From positions 1-23,334 of the forward strand of contig JAYTQG010000115.1 of the NCBI GenBank assembly GCA_043746815.1: a stretch of DNA of 23,334 nt. The letters are read 5' to 3'. A model generated the notes under the pieces. The model worked only from the letters and a program-made list of their open reading frames with translations, was not told where the DNA came from and did no database searches. The number at the start of each line of letters is the position of its first letter. Within the stretch, counting starts at the first letter, position 1. Shown here one piece after another: positions 7,000 to 14,808 of this stretch. This DNA comes from JAYTQG01 sp043746815. Lineage in GTDB: Bacteria > Actinomycetota > Thermoleophilia > Miltoncostaeales > Miltoncostaeaceae. The translations under genes were made by a program, and so were the position numbers.

Positions 7000-7452
7000 T
7001 TACTGAAGGAGTTCCATCGTGAAGTAGGTCATCCCGACACAGTCACGCACGGCCCCGATGCCGACTCGACGCCAGCGGGGCGTCAGCATGTTGGTGCGGT
7101 GTTCCGGACTCTTCACAAGAAGCTCCATCGCTTGGGGCGCGCCCGGCGCAACGGCAAGGTTTTCCCCCGCGGCGGCGCCGGGTGGAGCCCACGTGAGGCG
7201 CCCGCCGCGCACCTGGTGTTGCAGTTTTCCGGAGATGGCCATCTGGGCACTGTGACTGCGTGCCGAGTCCGTCAATCCTGCGGTCGGCTGCAGTTTGAAC
7301 AGGCCAACTTTCGCCCGGTAGGTATTCAGAAGGCCCACAAGCGTGGCCTCGTCAGGGGCACTCACAACACTCGCAAGGCAGGCCGCGGAACCTGCTCCTG
7401 GCGCGGCCATCGCCGCCAATCCGGCGGACAAAACGAACATGCGTCGACGCAT
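7000..7452 (-). CDS. Secreted CAP (SCP/PR-1) domain protein
   Basis: A 150-aa exported protein: a short N-terminus starting MRRRMFVLSAGL, a hydrophobic signal region, then a CAP domain from about residue 36. CAP landmarks are LLNTYRAKVGL, SARSHSAQMA with His67, GENLAV (97-102), and SPEHRTNML with His118, giving the cavity histidines of the family. Bacterial CAP proteins are secreted, often wall-associated, and mostly of unknown activity, so no reaction is assigned. I chose the ATG at 7452 because AGGAG sits 6-7 bases upstream; the longer reading to 7521 lacks a site and adds a polar lead before the signal peptide. It is the first gene of a two-gene unit with the cobalamin adenosyltransferase. 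Confidence 0.85.
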   Translation of the reverse strand: MRRRMFVLSAGLAAMAAPGAGSAACLASVVSAPDEATLVGLLNTYRAKVGLFKLQPTAGLTDSARSHSAQMAISGKLQHQVRGGRLTWAPPGAAAGENLAVAPGAPQAMELLVKSPEHRTNMLTPRWRRVGIGAVRDCVGMTYFTMELLQ

Positions 7453-7600
7453 TGCGCTCCTCATTCGGGGGCAAAGACCCACCGGCAAACGTCCTCGTCG
7501 GTTCCGGTGGCATCGCGCCATGTCGGTCGGCAGGCGCGGCTGACTTCACGATTGAACCTACATGGACCGCGGGTGCGGACGGACGGTTCGCACAAGACTC
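7453..7600 (-). other. 148-base gap upstream of the CAP gene with an inverted repeat
   Basis: This is the longest clearly non-coding stretch within the minus-strand block. It holds a perfect 7-base inverted repeat, CCACCGG (7479-7485) and CCGGTGG (7504-7510), with an 18-base loop, just upstream of the ribosome site of the CAP gene. A weaker GTGCG/CGCAC stem lies just after the cca stop. No U-tract follows either stem, so they are not convincing terminators. I do not recognise a known riboswitch class here. Confidence 0.35.
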
Positions 7601-8818
7601 TTACGTGGACTGCCAAGTTTCGGCGAAGAGAATTGCCTCGGCGGGAGTGGCGAGGCGTCCCGTGGCCTGCTCACGGGCCATGCGGGCGATCAACTCGCCA
7701 AGCCATGGCCCCGGCTGGCGACCAAGGTGGGCGGCGAGGAGGTCACCAGCCACTAACGTGCCAGCTCCCAGGCGCAGGTGCTGCGCGCGCACAGCCCCCA
7801 GGATCTCCGCGGCATGCCGGACGCGGGGTTCCGATGACCCGGCAACGGCAAGGGCGACGAGGACGGCTTCTGCTTCGACAGGCGACCGGGCGAGCAGCAG
7901 GTCGTAACACTCGTCAGGCGTCCATTCGTGGTCTAATGAGATGCCGTCATCAACGATTCGCACCAAGCCCTCGCGAAGTTTCGTGGAGGTCTTCATCCGC
8001 TCGGACCATGCCCGGGCGCCAGCACCTCCGATCGATGGATCCGCCGCTAACGCCGCACCCCAAATCGCGACGGCGCCACGGCTCAAGCCATCCGCGAACT
8101 CGCTGGCCATCGACTCGTCGACCTGAGCGGCCGCTGCCCGGGCTGTGGCGACGGCCCGACCCGTCAACTCGATCGGTGCCAACTCCCCGAGAACTCCAAG
8201 CTCGGCGAGGAGGGCGATCCCCACGTCGGGCGAGTCCAACGCGAGGAGGCGCCGAAGTTCGTCGAATACGCGCTCCGGAGCCGGGCGATCGATCAGCGCA
8301 GCATCGACCCGGCAGCGCTCCGCGGTGGCTGGGTCGATCGAAAACCCCAGTTCATGCGCTTGGCGAGGCAAGCGCATCAAGCGTACGGGATCGTCCCGGA
8401 ATGCCTCCGGGGATACCAGTTTCAGGACTCCTTGAGCAAGGTCAGCACGGCCGCCGTGGAGGTCGACGATGTCGCCACCGGGTACCGGAGCAGCAAGTGC
8501 GTTCACGGTGAAGTCCCGGCGGGCAAGGTCCGCTGGGAGCGTACCCCCGAGAGGAATAATGTCGATCGTAAATCCCAGGCGGGGCCCATGTACGCGCCAT
8601 CCGCCGAAGCGCTCCGAGAGCGCAAACCGCCCGGCACGCGCCCGCGTCGCAATCGCGGCGGCCGCAGCACGGACGTCGCCCGCGTAGGCAACGTCAACGT
8701 CCATCACCGGCCGCCCCAGAAGGGCATCCCGGACCCCACCTCCAACGATCCATGCATCACCACCGAGTTTTGCGAGCGGACCCCGGAGCACGGCAAACGC
8801 GTCGGCTAGCCCGTCCAT
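7601..8818 (-). CDS. cca: CCA tRNA nucleotidyltransferase / poly(A) polymerase family
   Basis: Class II nucleotidyltransferase that adds or repairs the 3' CCA of tRNAs; related proteins add poly(A). The 405-aa protein has the head motif VGGGVRDALLG (Gly26-Asp31 region), the metal-binding pair Asp40/Asp42 in MDVDVAY, TIDIIPL and RRDFTVNA (100-107), then the helical tRNA-binding part containing DDPVRLMRL. No HD domain motif is obvious. CCA addition and poly(A) synthesis cannot be told apart by eye. The ATG at 8818 overlaps the end of alr by 13 bases, implying translational coupling; the reading frame extends further upstream to 8878, but that would run deeper into alr. It is the last gene of the minus-strand string that begins at rplM. 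Confidence 0.9.
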   Translation of the reverse strand: MDGLADAFAVLRGPLAKLGGDAWIVGGGVRDALLGRPVMDVDVAYAGDVRAAAAAIATRARAGRFALSERFGGWRVHGPRLGFTIDIIPLGGTLPADLARRDFTVNALAAPVPGGDIVDLHGGRADLAQGVLKLVSPEAFRDDPVRLMRLPRQAHELGFSIDPATAERCRVDAALIDRPAPERVFDELRRLLALDSPDVGIALLAELGVLGELAPIELTGRAVATARAAAAQVDESMASEFADGLSRGAVAIWGAALAADPSIGGAGARAWSERMKTSTKLREGLVRIVDDGISLDHEWTPDECYDLLLARSPVEAEAVLVALAVAGSSEPRVRHAAEILGAVRAQHLRLGAGTLVAGDLLAAHLGRQPGPWLGELIARMAREQATGRLATPAEAILFAETWQST

Positions 8819-9900
8819 TCGCGCACCACCCGCGCGCCGATTGCACAAATCACTTCGTAGGAGATGGTGTCCAGCCATCCGGCCACCTCCTCAACACCGA
8901 TGCGCTCGTCCCCTTGCGTGCCGATCAGGACGACCTCGTCGCCAATTGCCGCGTTCGACTCTGGTCCGAGATCAATCGTCAGCTGATCCATTGAGATGTT
9001 GCCCACGACCGGCACGCGCCGTCCGCCGACCAGAACCTCCGCCCGGTTTCCGAGGCGTCGCGGGTAGCCGTCGGCATATCCGACGGGGACCGACGCGGTC
9101 GTCGTCCCTCGCATCGCGCGGTACACGCGCCCGTAGCCAACGCTCTCCTGCGAGGCGATGTTCTTTAGGGATGCCACCCAGGAGCGCAGAGTCAGCGCCG
9201 GACGAAGGTCGTCGTCCTCCGGATCGGTACCAAACGGTGAACAGCCGTAGAGCGCGATGCCACATCGCACCGCATCGAAGATGGCCTCGGGACTCCGGAG
9301 CGTCGCGGCCGAGTTCGCGGCGTGGGCGATTGCGCCGGGGAAGCGACTGCGAATCTCGCCGAGGAGTGCCCGAAAGCGGACCAATTGTTCGTTCATGAAC
9401 CCAGCGTTCGGGCCGTGGCGTTCGTCAGCGGTTGCGAAATGCGTCATCAGGCCGACGACGTTCGCACGGGTGGCGGCAGCGACGAGGGCGTCAACCTGTC
9501 CGCGCTGAGCTCCGAGACGGCCCATTCCTGTATCGAACTTTAGATGAACTGCGAGATTCGCTGCGATTGCCGCGGCCGCAGCCTCGGGGGTCCAGATGGT
9601 CACCTCGACGCCAAGCTGCCTCGCCTGCGAAAACTCCGCGACATGAAGCGGGCCCATCACCTGAATTGTTGCGCTCACTCCAGCATCCCGGAGGGTTTGG
9701 GCCTCCACAGTGGTCGCAACGGCCAGCCGTGTGGCTCCCCCGGCGAGCGCAGCCTCAGCAACCTGGGCAGCGCCATGGCCGTAGCCGTTCGCTTTGACGA
9801 CGGCAATCAGCTCGGCGCGTCCGGCGGCGCGGGCGAGACGGGTTGCGTTATGTCGGATGGCGCCAAGGTTAACCAGCGCGCTCGCCCGGGCCTCGCTCAC
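8806..9900 (-). CDS. alr: Alanine racemase
   Basis: PLP enzyme that interconverts L- and D-alanine, supplying D-Ala for peptidoglycan. The 364-aa protein has the cofactor lysine in AVVKANGYGHG (Lys36), HLKFDTGMGRLG, the catalytic tyrosine in VGYGRVY (Tyr256) and GNISMDQ; both catalytic residues are present. The GTG start at 9900 shares four bases (GTGA) with the stop of nnr, and the 3' end overlaps cca by 13 bases. With the D,D-carboxypeptidase, glmS and glmM in the same window, this indicates a normal peptidoglycan wall. The nnr-alr order is the common one in Actinobacteria. Confidence 0.97.
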   Translation of the reverse strand: MSEARASALVNLGAIRHNATRLARAAGRAELIAVVKANGYGHGAAQVAEAALAGGATRLAVATTVEAQTLRDAGVSATIQVMGPLHVAEFSQARQLGVEVTIWTPEAAAAAIAANLAVHLKFDTGMGRLGAQRGQVDALVAAATRANVVGLMTHFATADERHGPNAGFMNEQLVRFRALLGEIRSRFPGAIAHAANSAATLRSPEAIFDAVRCGIALYGCSPFGTDPEDDDLRPALTLRSWVASLKNIASQESVGYGRVYRAMRGTTTASVPVGYADGYPRRLGNRAEVLVGGRRVPVVGNISMDQLTIDLGPESNAAIGDEVVLIGTQGDERIGVEEVAGWLDTISYEVICAIGARVVREWTG

Positions 9901-11372
9901 AGGACCATCGCCTCGGGCAGCGCCTCCGCAATGTCGCCTGCCACCGTCCCTGGCCCCCGGCTGGCACGCTGTCCCGCCAGGCCGTGGGCGACAACCCCGA
10001 CCGATGCCGCCTGAAATGGTTCAAGACCTCTTGCCAGCATCGCGAGAATTGTCCCCGTCAGGACATCACCACTGCCCGCGGTCGCAAGCTCAGGGCCGCC
10101 CACTGAATCGATCGCGACCGGACCGCCAGGCGCCGCGATGATGGTTCCATACCCTTTCAGCACGCAGACCGCTCCCGCCCGTTCGGCAAGCGTGCGGGCG
10201 CTCATCAGCCGGTTCGCATCCACCTCAGCCCGGCCACAACCAAGGAGTCGAGCGGCCTCCCCGGAATGCGGCGTGATGATCGTTGACCCTGGGCGTGCGG
10301 AAATCCGATCGCAGTCGAGGTGCCAGAGCGCGTCGGCGTCGACGACCATCGGGAGGTCCAGCGCGCTCAGCAGCCCCTCGACGAGTTGTCCCGTTTCTGG
10401 AGCACGGCCAATGCCCGGACCGATTGCGCAGGCACGAACTCGGGCCGCCTGACGCATGATCTCGTCCCTTCCGGCCAGTGACAAGACCGGCCCGGGTGTC
10501 CCAGCAGCGATGGCCTCCATCACGAGTGACGTCAGGGTGCCGGCAAGGAGGTCGGGTACCGCAGCGACAACAAGTCCAGCTCCGGCTCGCATGGCGGCGC
10601 GTGTCGCGAGGGCGGCTGCGCCCATCATTCCCGGCGAGCCTGCGACCACGAGCGCCGCACCAGCGGCGTACTTGTCGAGGTTGGCGCCACGAGCAGGAAG
10701 CGCAGCCATGACGGCGGGCCCGAGCAGCCAGGCCTCTGCGGGCAGTTGAATGGCCCGGGGGATGCCGACATCCACCACGACCACGCGACCTGCTCGCTGA
10801 CGCCCGGGCATCACGCGAAGGCCGACCTTATCGGCGTGCAGTGTCACCGTGAGATCGGCGGTGATTGCCGAGCCCTCAACGCGACCGGTGTCCGGGTCAA
10901 CGCCCGACGGAATGTCGACACTGACTACCGGTCCCTGAGCGGCGTTGGCCCACGCGATGGCAGCTGCGACGCCGTCACGGGGGGCCCCGCGTGTGGCGGT
11001 TCCCAAGATCGCGTCCACAACGAGCACGCCGCTGCCCGGGGGGGTCACGTCACCCGGCCCTCTGACGGGGATGCCGAGACGCCCGGCGATTGTTGCCATC
11101 CTCTTCGCCTCAACCGATCGCGGGGCGTCGCCCGTGGCCTGAACGATTTCGACCTGCCAACCCACATCGAACAGATGCCGAGCGATGACGTAGCCATCGC
11201 CGCCGTTGTTTCCGCTTCCGACAAGCACCACCGCGCGCATCAGATCGCCGACGCAAGCGAGGATCTCGCGGGCCGCCGCGAGGCCAGCCCGTTCCATCAG
11301 GAGGAGGAGATCAATGGCGTACTCCTCGTGGGCGCGGCGGTCGCCGTTGCGGATGACAGCTGCGGCGATCAG
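9897..11372 (-). CDS. nnr: Bifunctional NAD(P)H-hydrate epimerase / ADP(ATP)-dependent dehydratase
   Basis: Repairs damaged NADH and NADPH hydrates. The N-terminal epimerase domain starts with DRRAHEEYAIDLLLLMERAG and has VGSGNNGGDGYVIARHL, VDAILGTATRG and VDIPSGVDPDTG. The C-terminal kinase-like dehydratase domain has KYAAGAALVVAGSPGMMGAA, ITPHSGEAARLLG and the catalytic-loop motif ATAGSGDVLTG. No ATG, GTG or TTG lies in frame near the epimerase start. The best start is the CTG at 11372, with GGAG eight bases before it and about eight residues before the conserved region, giving 491 aa, close to the usual size. Another CTG at 11408 is possible. The open frame running on to 11714 would overlap the divergent cyclase gene and is not credible. 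The stop overlaps the GTG of alr. Confidence 0.9.
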   Translation of the reverse strand: MIAAAVIRNGDRRAHEEYAIDLLLLMERAGLAAAREILACVGDLMRAVVLVGSGNNGGDGYVIARHLFDVGWQVEIVQATGDAPRSVEAKRMATIAGRLGIPVRGPGDVTPPGSGVLVVDAILGTATRGAPRDGVAAAIAWANAAQGPVVSVDIPSGVDPDTGRVEGSAITADLTVTLHADKVGLRVMPGRQRAGRVVVVDVGIPRAIQLPAEAWLLGPAVMAALPARGANLDKYAAGAALVVAGSPGMMGAAALATRAAMRAGAGLVVAAVPDLLAGTLTSLVMEAIAAGTPGPVLSLAGRDEIMRQAARVRACAIGPGIGRAPETGQLVEGLLSALDLPMVVDADALWHLDCDRISARPGSTIITPHSGEAARLLGCGRAEVDANRLMSARTLAERAGAVCVLKGYGTIIAAPGGPVAIDSVGGPELATAGSGDVLTGTILAMLARGLEPFQAASVGVVAHGLAGQRASRGPGTVAGDIAEALPEAMVL

Positions 11373-11432
11373 CGGGGTGGCTCCGATGATCGGTGGCGAG
11401 GTGTTCAGCGTTAATCCGCCTGGGTTCGGTGC

Positions 11433-11438
11433 AGAATA
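11433..11438 (-). promoter_or_regulatory. Candidate -10 (TATTCT) for nnr
   Basis: On the minus strand TATTCT lies 61 bases upstream of the proposed CTG start of nnr; no strong -35 is seen. If it is used, transcription would start near 11426, downstream of the only nearby ATG (11446), which opens an 11-codon reading frame out of frame with nnr. That would leave no ATG in the leader before nnr. Confidence 0.3.
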
Positions 11439-11491
11439 CCGAGCATATCGGCCGGTCGAGATCCTCCCGAAGTGCCGTCCGAGGGCCGTCG

Positions 11492-11505
11492 TATCCTGGA
11501 GGTGC
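11492..11505 (+). promoter_or_regulatory. -10 (TATCCT) and GGAGG upstream of the cyclase gene
   Basis: TATCCT at 11492-11497 is followed by GGAGG (11498-11502) and, three bases later, the GTG at 11506. The GGAGG is too close for an ideal ribosome site, so either a leaderless start or a short-spaced site is possible. No good -35 is visible. Confidence 0.35.
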
Positions 11506-12729
11506 GTGAACGCCCCCGCACGTGCCCGAATATCCGTTGTACCCCCGCCCACCGAGCGGCGTCTGACGTCACCCGCGTCCCCTAGCGCGGAGCTCGGTGA
11601 GATAACGGGACGGGCACTTGCGGCGGCGGCCTTTGCAGCGGTCCAGCGCTTGGACGAGGCGACGGAAGAGGTTATCCGCGCGGGAATGCTGCTGCGGACT
11701 GTCGCTCCAAGCATCGAAACGGCGCGCCTGCACGCCGAACTCTGTGCGGTGAGTTGTCGTCTTGGATACCGTGATCTGGCGGAGGGTCACCGTCGCGCAG
11801 CGCGTTCGATGCTCCCCTTGTTTGACAGCGCAGCGGATCAGACGTCAATCAACGCCCGTTTGGCAACCGAGGTTCAGTCGCCCGCGCCCACGGCACTCAG
11901 CGCCGAGATTGCACGCCTCGATCGCGTCGCGGCGGACCGGGAGTCGCTCGGTGACGCGGCGGGGGTCGCGGCCGCACTCCGGCATATCATTCGCCTCACG
12001 AGCGGCCAGCGCGACGACGAGCATCGCCTGCGCCTTGACGGCGTGGATGCACGGGTCCGCTTGGAGTTGATCGAGCGTGAGCGCGATGATCTTCGCAGGC
12101 GTTCGCTGGAGGACCCACTCACTGGCCTCGCGAACCGCCGCGCCATCGAGGAGCGCCTGCCCGAAATCGTTTCCGGAGCAGCCTGCGTGACACTCGCCGT
12201 CATTGACGTGGACTGTTTCAAATCTGTCAACGATGACTACTCCCATCAGGTCGGCGACGATGTCTTGCGCGGCGTCGCCCGCCTCCTGGCTCGCCATTGC
12301 CGGAGCGAGGACTTGGTGGCGCGACTTGGCGGAGATGAATTTGTCGTTGCGTTCGTTGGTCTCTCGGCGAAACGGGCCGGCGCCATCCTGGAGCGACTCC
12401 GCACATCCGTCGCCGATTCCTGCTGGGATCTCATCGCGCCAGGGCTGCGTGTCTCCGTCTCAGTCGGCGCTGCCTACGCGCAGTCGGGCATTTCGGCTGA
12501 GGTCCTCATGGGTCGGGCCGACCAAGCGCTCCGCGGGGCGAAGCAGTCCGGCCGAGACCGCGTTCGATTAGCCCGCCAAGAGACTCATCGAGCCAGCGCC
12601 GTCCGCAACCGCGACGGCAACCGCATCCGTGCGACTATGACTCATCGAAATGAACACGGTGTAGACCCCCAACCGCTCCGCCTGTTCGGCGACCTTCCCC
12701 GACAAGATGACGCTGGGCTGCCCGCCTGA
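11506..12729 (+). CDS. GGDEF diguanylate cyclase with helical N-terminal region
   Basis: Predicted to make c-di-GMP from two GTP. The 407-aa protein has no membrane segment. Residues about 20-200 are helical and alanine-rich, with TPR-like pairs (for example around HAELCAVSCRLGYRDLAEGHRRAA) and a charged linker, RVRLELIERERDDLRRRSLE, likely a signalling coiled coil. The GGDEF domain (about 202-356) starts EDPLTGLANRR, has the metal-binding VIDVDCFKSVND, an intact active site RLGGDEF (275-279) and an inhibitory-site RxxD (RSED, 266-269) exactly five residues before it. It therefore looks active and product-inhibited. About 50 residues follow the domain and are encoded antisense to acpS. It is the only plus-strand gene within the rplM-to-cca string, so it looks like an insertion into an ancestral operon. 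Confidence 0.92.
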   Translation: MNAPARARISVVPPPTERRLTSPASPSAELGEITGRALAAAAFAAVQRLDEATEEVIRAGMLLRTVAPSIETARLHAELCAVSCRLGYRDLAEGHRRAARSMLPLFDSAADQTSINARLATEVQSPAPTALSAEIARLDRVAADRESLGDAAGVAAALRHIIRLTSGQRDDEHRLRLDGVDARVRLELIERERDDLRRRSLEDPLTGLANRRAIEERLPEIVSGAACVTLAVIDVDCFKSVNDDYSHQVGDDVLRGVARLLARHCRSEDLVARLGGDEFVVAFVGLSAKRAGAILERLRTSVADSCWDLIAPGLRVSVSVGAAYAQSGISAEVLMGRADQALRGAKQSGRDRVRLARQETHRASAVRNRDGNRIRATMTHRNEHGVDPQPLRLFGDLPRQDDAGLPA

Positions 12730-12960
12730 CCGGTGAATCTCAACATCGTGCCAGCGGGTAATGCCAACGCCGAGTGCCTTTCCCACCGCCTCTTTTGCAG
12801 CAAACCGGGCGGCAAAGTGCTGGGGAGGAGTGGGTCGTGAGGCGCAGTAGTCCCGCTCCGCTTTCGTGAAGCAGCGCTCAGCGAAGCGCGGACGCCGTGC
12901 GAGCACCTCAGCGATGCGGGCAATCTCGACCGTGTCGGTTCCAACACCCAGAATGCCCAT
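12568..12960 (-). CDS. acpS: Holo-[acyl-carrier-protein] synthase
   Basis: Transfers 4'-phosphopantetheine from CoA to apo-ACP, switching on fatty acid synthesis. The 130-aa protein starts MGILGVGTDTVEIARI, with the Mg-binding Asp9, and has the signature FAAKEAVGKALG with Glu57. It ends with ISMSHSRTDAVAVAVADG, matching the last strand of the family. The ATG at 12960 is 11 bases after the glmS stop, so it is part of the glmS operon. Its last 162 bases lie antisense to the tail of the diguanylate cyclase gene, an overlap longer than the other convergent pairs in the window. Confidence 0.96.
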   Translation of the reverse strand: MGILGVGTDTVEIARIAEVLARRPRFAERCFTKAERDYCASRPTPPQHFAARFAAKEAVGKALGVGITRWHDVEIHRSGGQPSVILSGKVAEQAERLGVYTVFISMSHSRTDAVAVAVADGAGSMSLLAG

Positions 12961-12971
12961 TTTCTAACTCT

Positions 12972-14807
12972 CTACTCGACGGTCACAGTTTTGGCCAAGT
13001 TGCGGGGCTTGTCAACATCCAGTCCGCGCTCCTGAGCCACATAGTATGCGAACAGTTGCAGGGGAATCAGCGCAAGGATTGAGGAGAGCAGCGGCTGGCG
13101 GGATCTCGCCGCCCAGAGGACGGCTTCGGCGTGCGCAGCGATTTCTGGGTTGCCGTGGGTGGCGACCGCAATAACCTCAGCACCGCGCGCCCGGACCTCT
13201 TGGATGTTCGAAACAACCTTGTCAAACACGTGTCCGTCGGTCGCAACCACCACAACGGGCGACCCGTCATCGAGCAGCGCGATCGGGCCGTGCTTCATCT
13301 CACCCGCGGCGTAGGCCTCCGTGGGGATGTAGCTGATCTCCTTCAGCTTCAGGGCGCCCTCAAAGCAGACCGGTTGGCCCACATGGCGACCCAGGTACAA
13401 GAAGAAGGGCCGTCCGGCGAACCGTCGTGCCACGACGGCAACGTCCGCCAGCGCACCGGAGGTGAGATACCCATCAATCAGCGCTGGGATCTCACGGATG
13501 TGATCGGCCAACGTCACCGCGCCCGCATCGGTAATGGCCCACTTCAAGCGACCGAGCTTCAGCGCAAGGAGGGCAAGCGCGATGATCTGCGTCGTGTGGC
13601 TTTTGGTCGCCGCCACGCCGATTTCCAGGCCGGCGCGGGTGTAGAGGACACCGTCTGCGTCCCGTGTCGCCTGCGAGCCAACGATGTTGGTCAGCGCAAC
13701 GACATGCGCGCCGCGCTCTCGGGCCAAGCGCATCGCGGCAAGCGTGTCTGCCGTTTCCCCACTCTGCGTAATCCCGATCACCAGATCGCCCGGACCGGCC
13801 AGACAGGTGCGGTACCGGTATTCGCTCGCGACCTCGACGTGAACCGGCACTCGGGCCCAATCCTCAATGAGATAGCGGCCGACAAGGCCAGCGTGGTACG
13901 AGGTTCCACACGCAACGATGTGCACACGCTCGATCCGCGCAAGGGCGGCATCGTCGAGGCCGAGTTGCGGAAGGTCGATGGTGCCATCGGCGCGAATGCG
14001 GTCCGCAATGGTGTTTCGGATTGCCTCAGGCTGCTCGTGAATTTCCTTCAGCATGAAGGTCTCGAAGCCACCCTTCTCGGCGGCGTCCTCACTGAAGTCA
14101 ACGGTTTCAACGTCGCGCACGACGTGCGTGCCCCTTGACGAAATCTCGACGCCACCGGCCTCGACGACGATGAGGTCGCCGGACTCGACCACCTGGATCT
14201 GACGCGTCTCACGAAGGAACGCGGGAATTGCGGAGGCAACAAAGCGCTCGCCCTCACCGATTCCGACGACGAGGGGACACTCTTCCCGCGCACCGACGAG
14301 GCGCCCCGGCTCGCTGGCGTGCATGGCGACGAAGGCGTAGTGGCCCTGGATCAGGGGAAGGATGTCGGCGACGGCCTTGGCCAGGTCGCCCTGGTAGGCG
14401 CGCGCGATCATGTGAGGGAGGACCTCTGTGTCGGTCTCACTGGTGAAGGTGACGCCCTCGGCAATCAGCTCGGCGCGCAGGGCGACGTAGTTCTCGATGA
14501 TGCCATTCATCACGACGGCAATTCGCCCCTCGCCATCGGCGTGGGGATGCGCGTTTGCCTGTGTGACGCGGCCATGTGTGGCCCAGCGGGTATGACCGAC
14601 TCCCGTCGTCGCAAGCGGGTCGGCAGCGGAGGACACTGCCCGCAGGTCCGCGAGCTTTCCGACCGAGCGAACGATTTCAAAATCCGGTCCGGTTGACTGG
14701 AGCGCGAACCCGGCCGAGTCGTATCCCCGGTATTCAAGGCGTTCCAGCCCTGTCAGGATCAACTCTTTGCAGGGACGGTCTCCTACGTACGCAACGATTC
14801 CGCACAT
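12972..14807 (-). CDS. glmS: Glutamine--fructose-6-phosphate aminotransferase (isomerizing)
   Basis: Makes glucosamine-6-phosphate from fructose-6-phosphate and glutamine, the first committed step to UDP-GlcNAc. At 611 aa it has the normal length. The N-terminal glutaminase begins MCGIVAYVGDRPC with nucleophile Cys2 and includes LEYRGYDSAG and GHTRWATHG. Two sugar-isomerase (SIS) domains follow, with ITQSGETADTLAAM, GVAATKSHTTQ and LKLKEISYIPTEAYAAGEMKHGP split across them, and the C-terminus DKPRNLAKTVTVE is canonical. One base separates its ATG from the glmM stop (TGACATG), so glmM and glmS are translationally coupled. I see no room for a glmS ribozyme upstream, as expected outside the Firmicutes. 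Confidence 0.98.
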   Translation of the reverse strand: MCGIVAYVGDRPCKELILTGLERLEYRGYDSAGFALQSTGPDFEIVRSVGKLADLRAVSSAADPLATTGVGHTRWATHGRVTQANAHPHADGEGRIAVVMNGIIENYVALRAELIAEGVTFTSETDTEVLPHMIARAYQGDLAKAVADILPLIQGHYAFVAMHASEPGRLVGAREECPLVVGIGEGERFVASAIPAFLRETRQIQVVESGDLIVVEAGGVEISSRGTHVVRDVETVDFSEDAAEKGGFETFMLKEIHEQPEAIRNTIADRIRADGTIDLPQLGLDDAALARIERVHIVACGTSYHAGLVGRYLIEDWARVPVHVEVASEYRYRTCLAGPGDLVIGITQSGETADTLAAMRLARERGAHVVALTNIVGSQATRDADGVLYTRAGLEIGVAATKSHTTQIIALALLALKLGRLKWAITDAGAVTLADHIREIPALIDGYLTSGALADVAVVARRFAGRPFFLYLGRHVGQPVCFEGALKLKEISYIPTEAYAAGEMKHGPIALLDDGSPVVVVATDGHVFDKVVSNIQEVRARGAEVIAVATHGNPEIAAHAEAVLWAARSRQPLLSSILALIPLQLFAYYVAQERGLDVDKPRNLAKTVTVE

Positions 14808-14808
14808 G

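Noticed and set aside
7520..7550. Minus-strand AGTCAG...CCTGCC, resembling a B12-box upstream of a cobalamin-related unit
   Set aside because: The central conserved bases differ, there is one extra base, and no other cobalamin riboswitch elements (such as CGCAACTGT) are upstream; the similarity is probably chance.
11373..11714. Upstream extension of the nnr reading frame to an ATG at 11714
   Set aside because: It would run about 200 bases antisense through the cyclase start and adds a low-complexity Ser/Arg/Ala-rich lead unlike any NnrE N-terminus.
13131..14138. Long plus-strand open frames opposite glmS, glmM, nnr and guaA
   Set aside because: They are antisense to strongly conserved enzymes, have shadow-like composition and show no ribosome sites or recognisable domains; long antisense frames are expected at this GC content.
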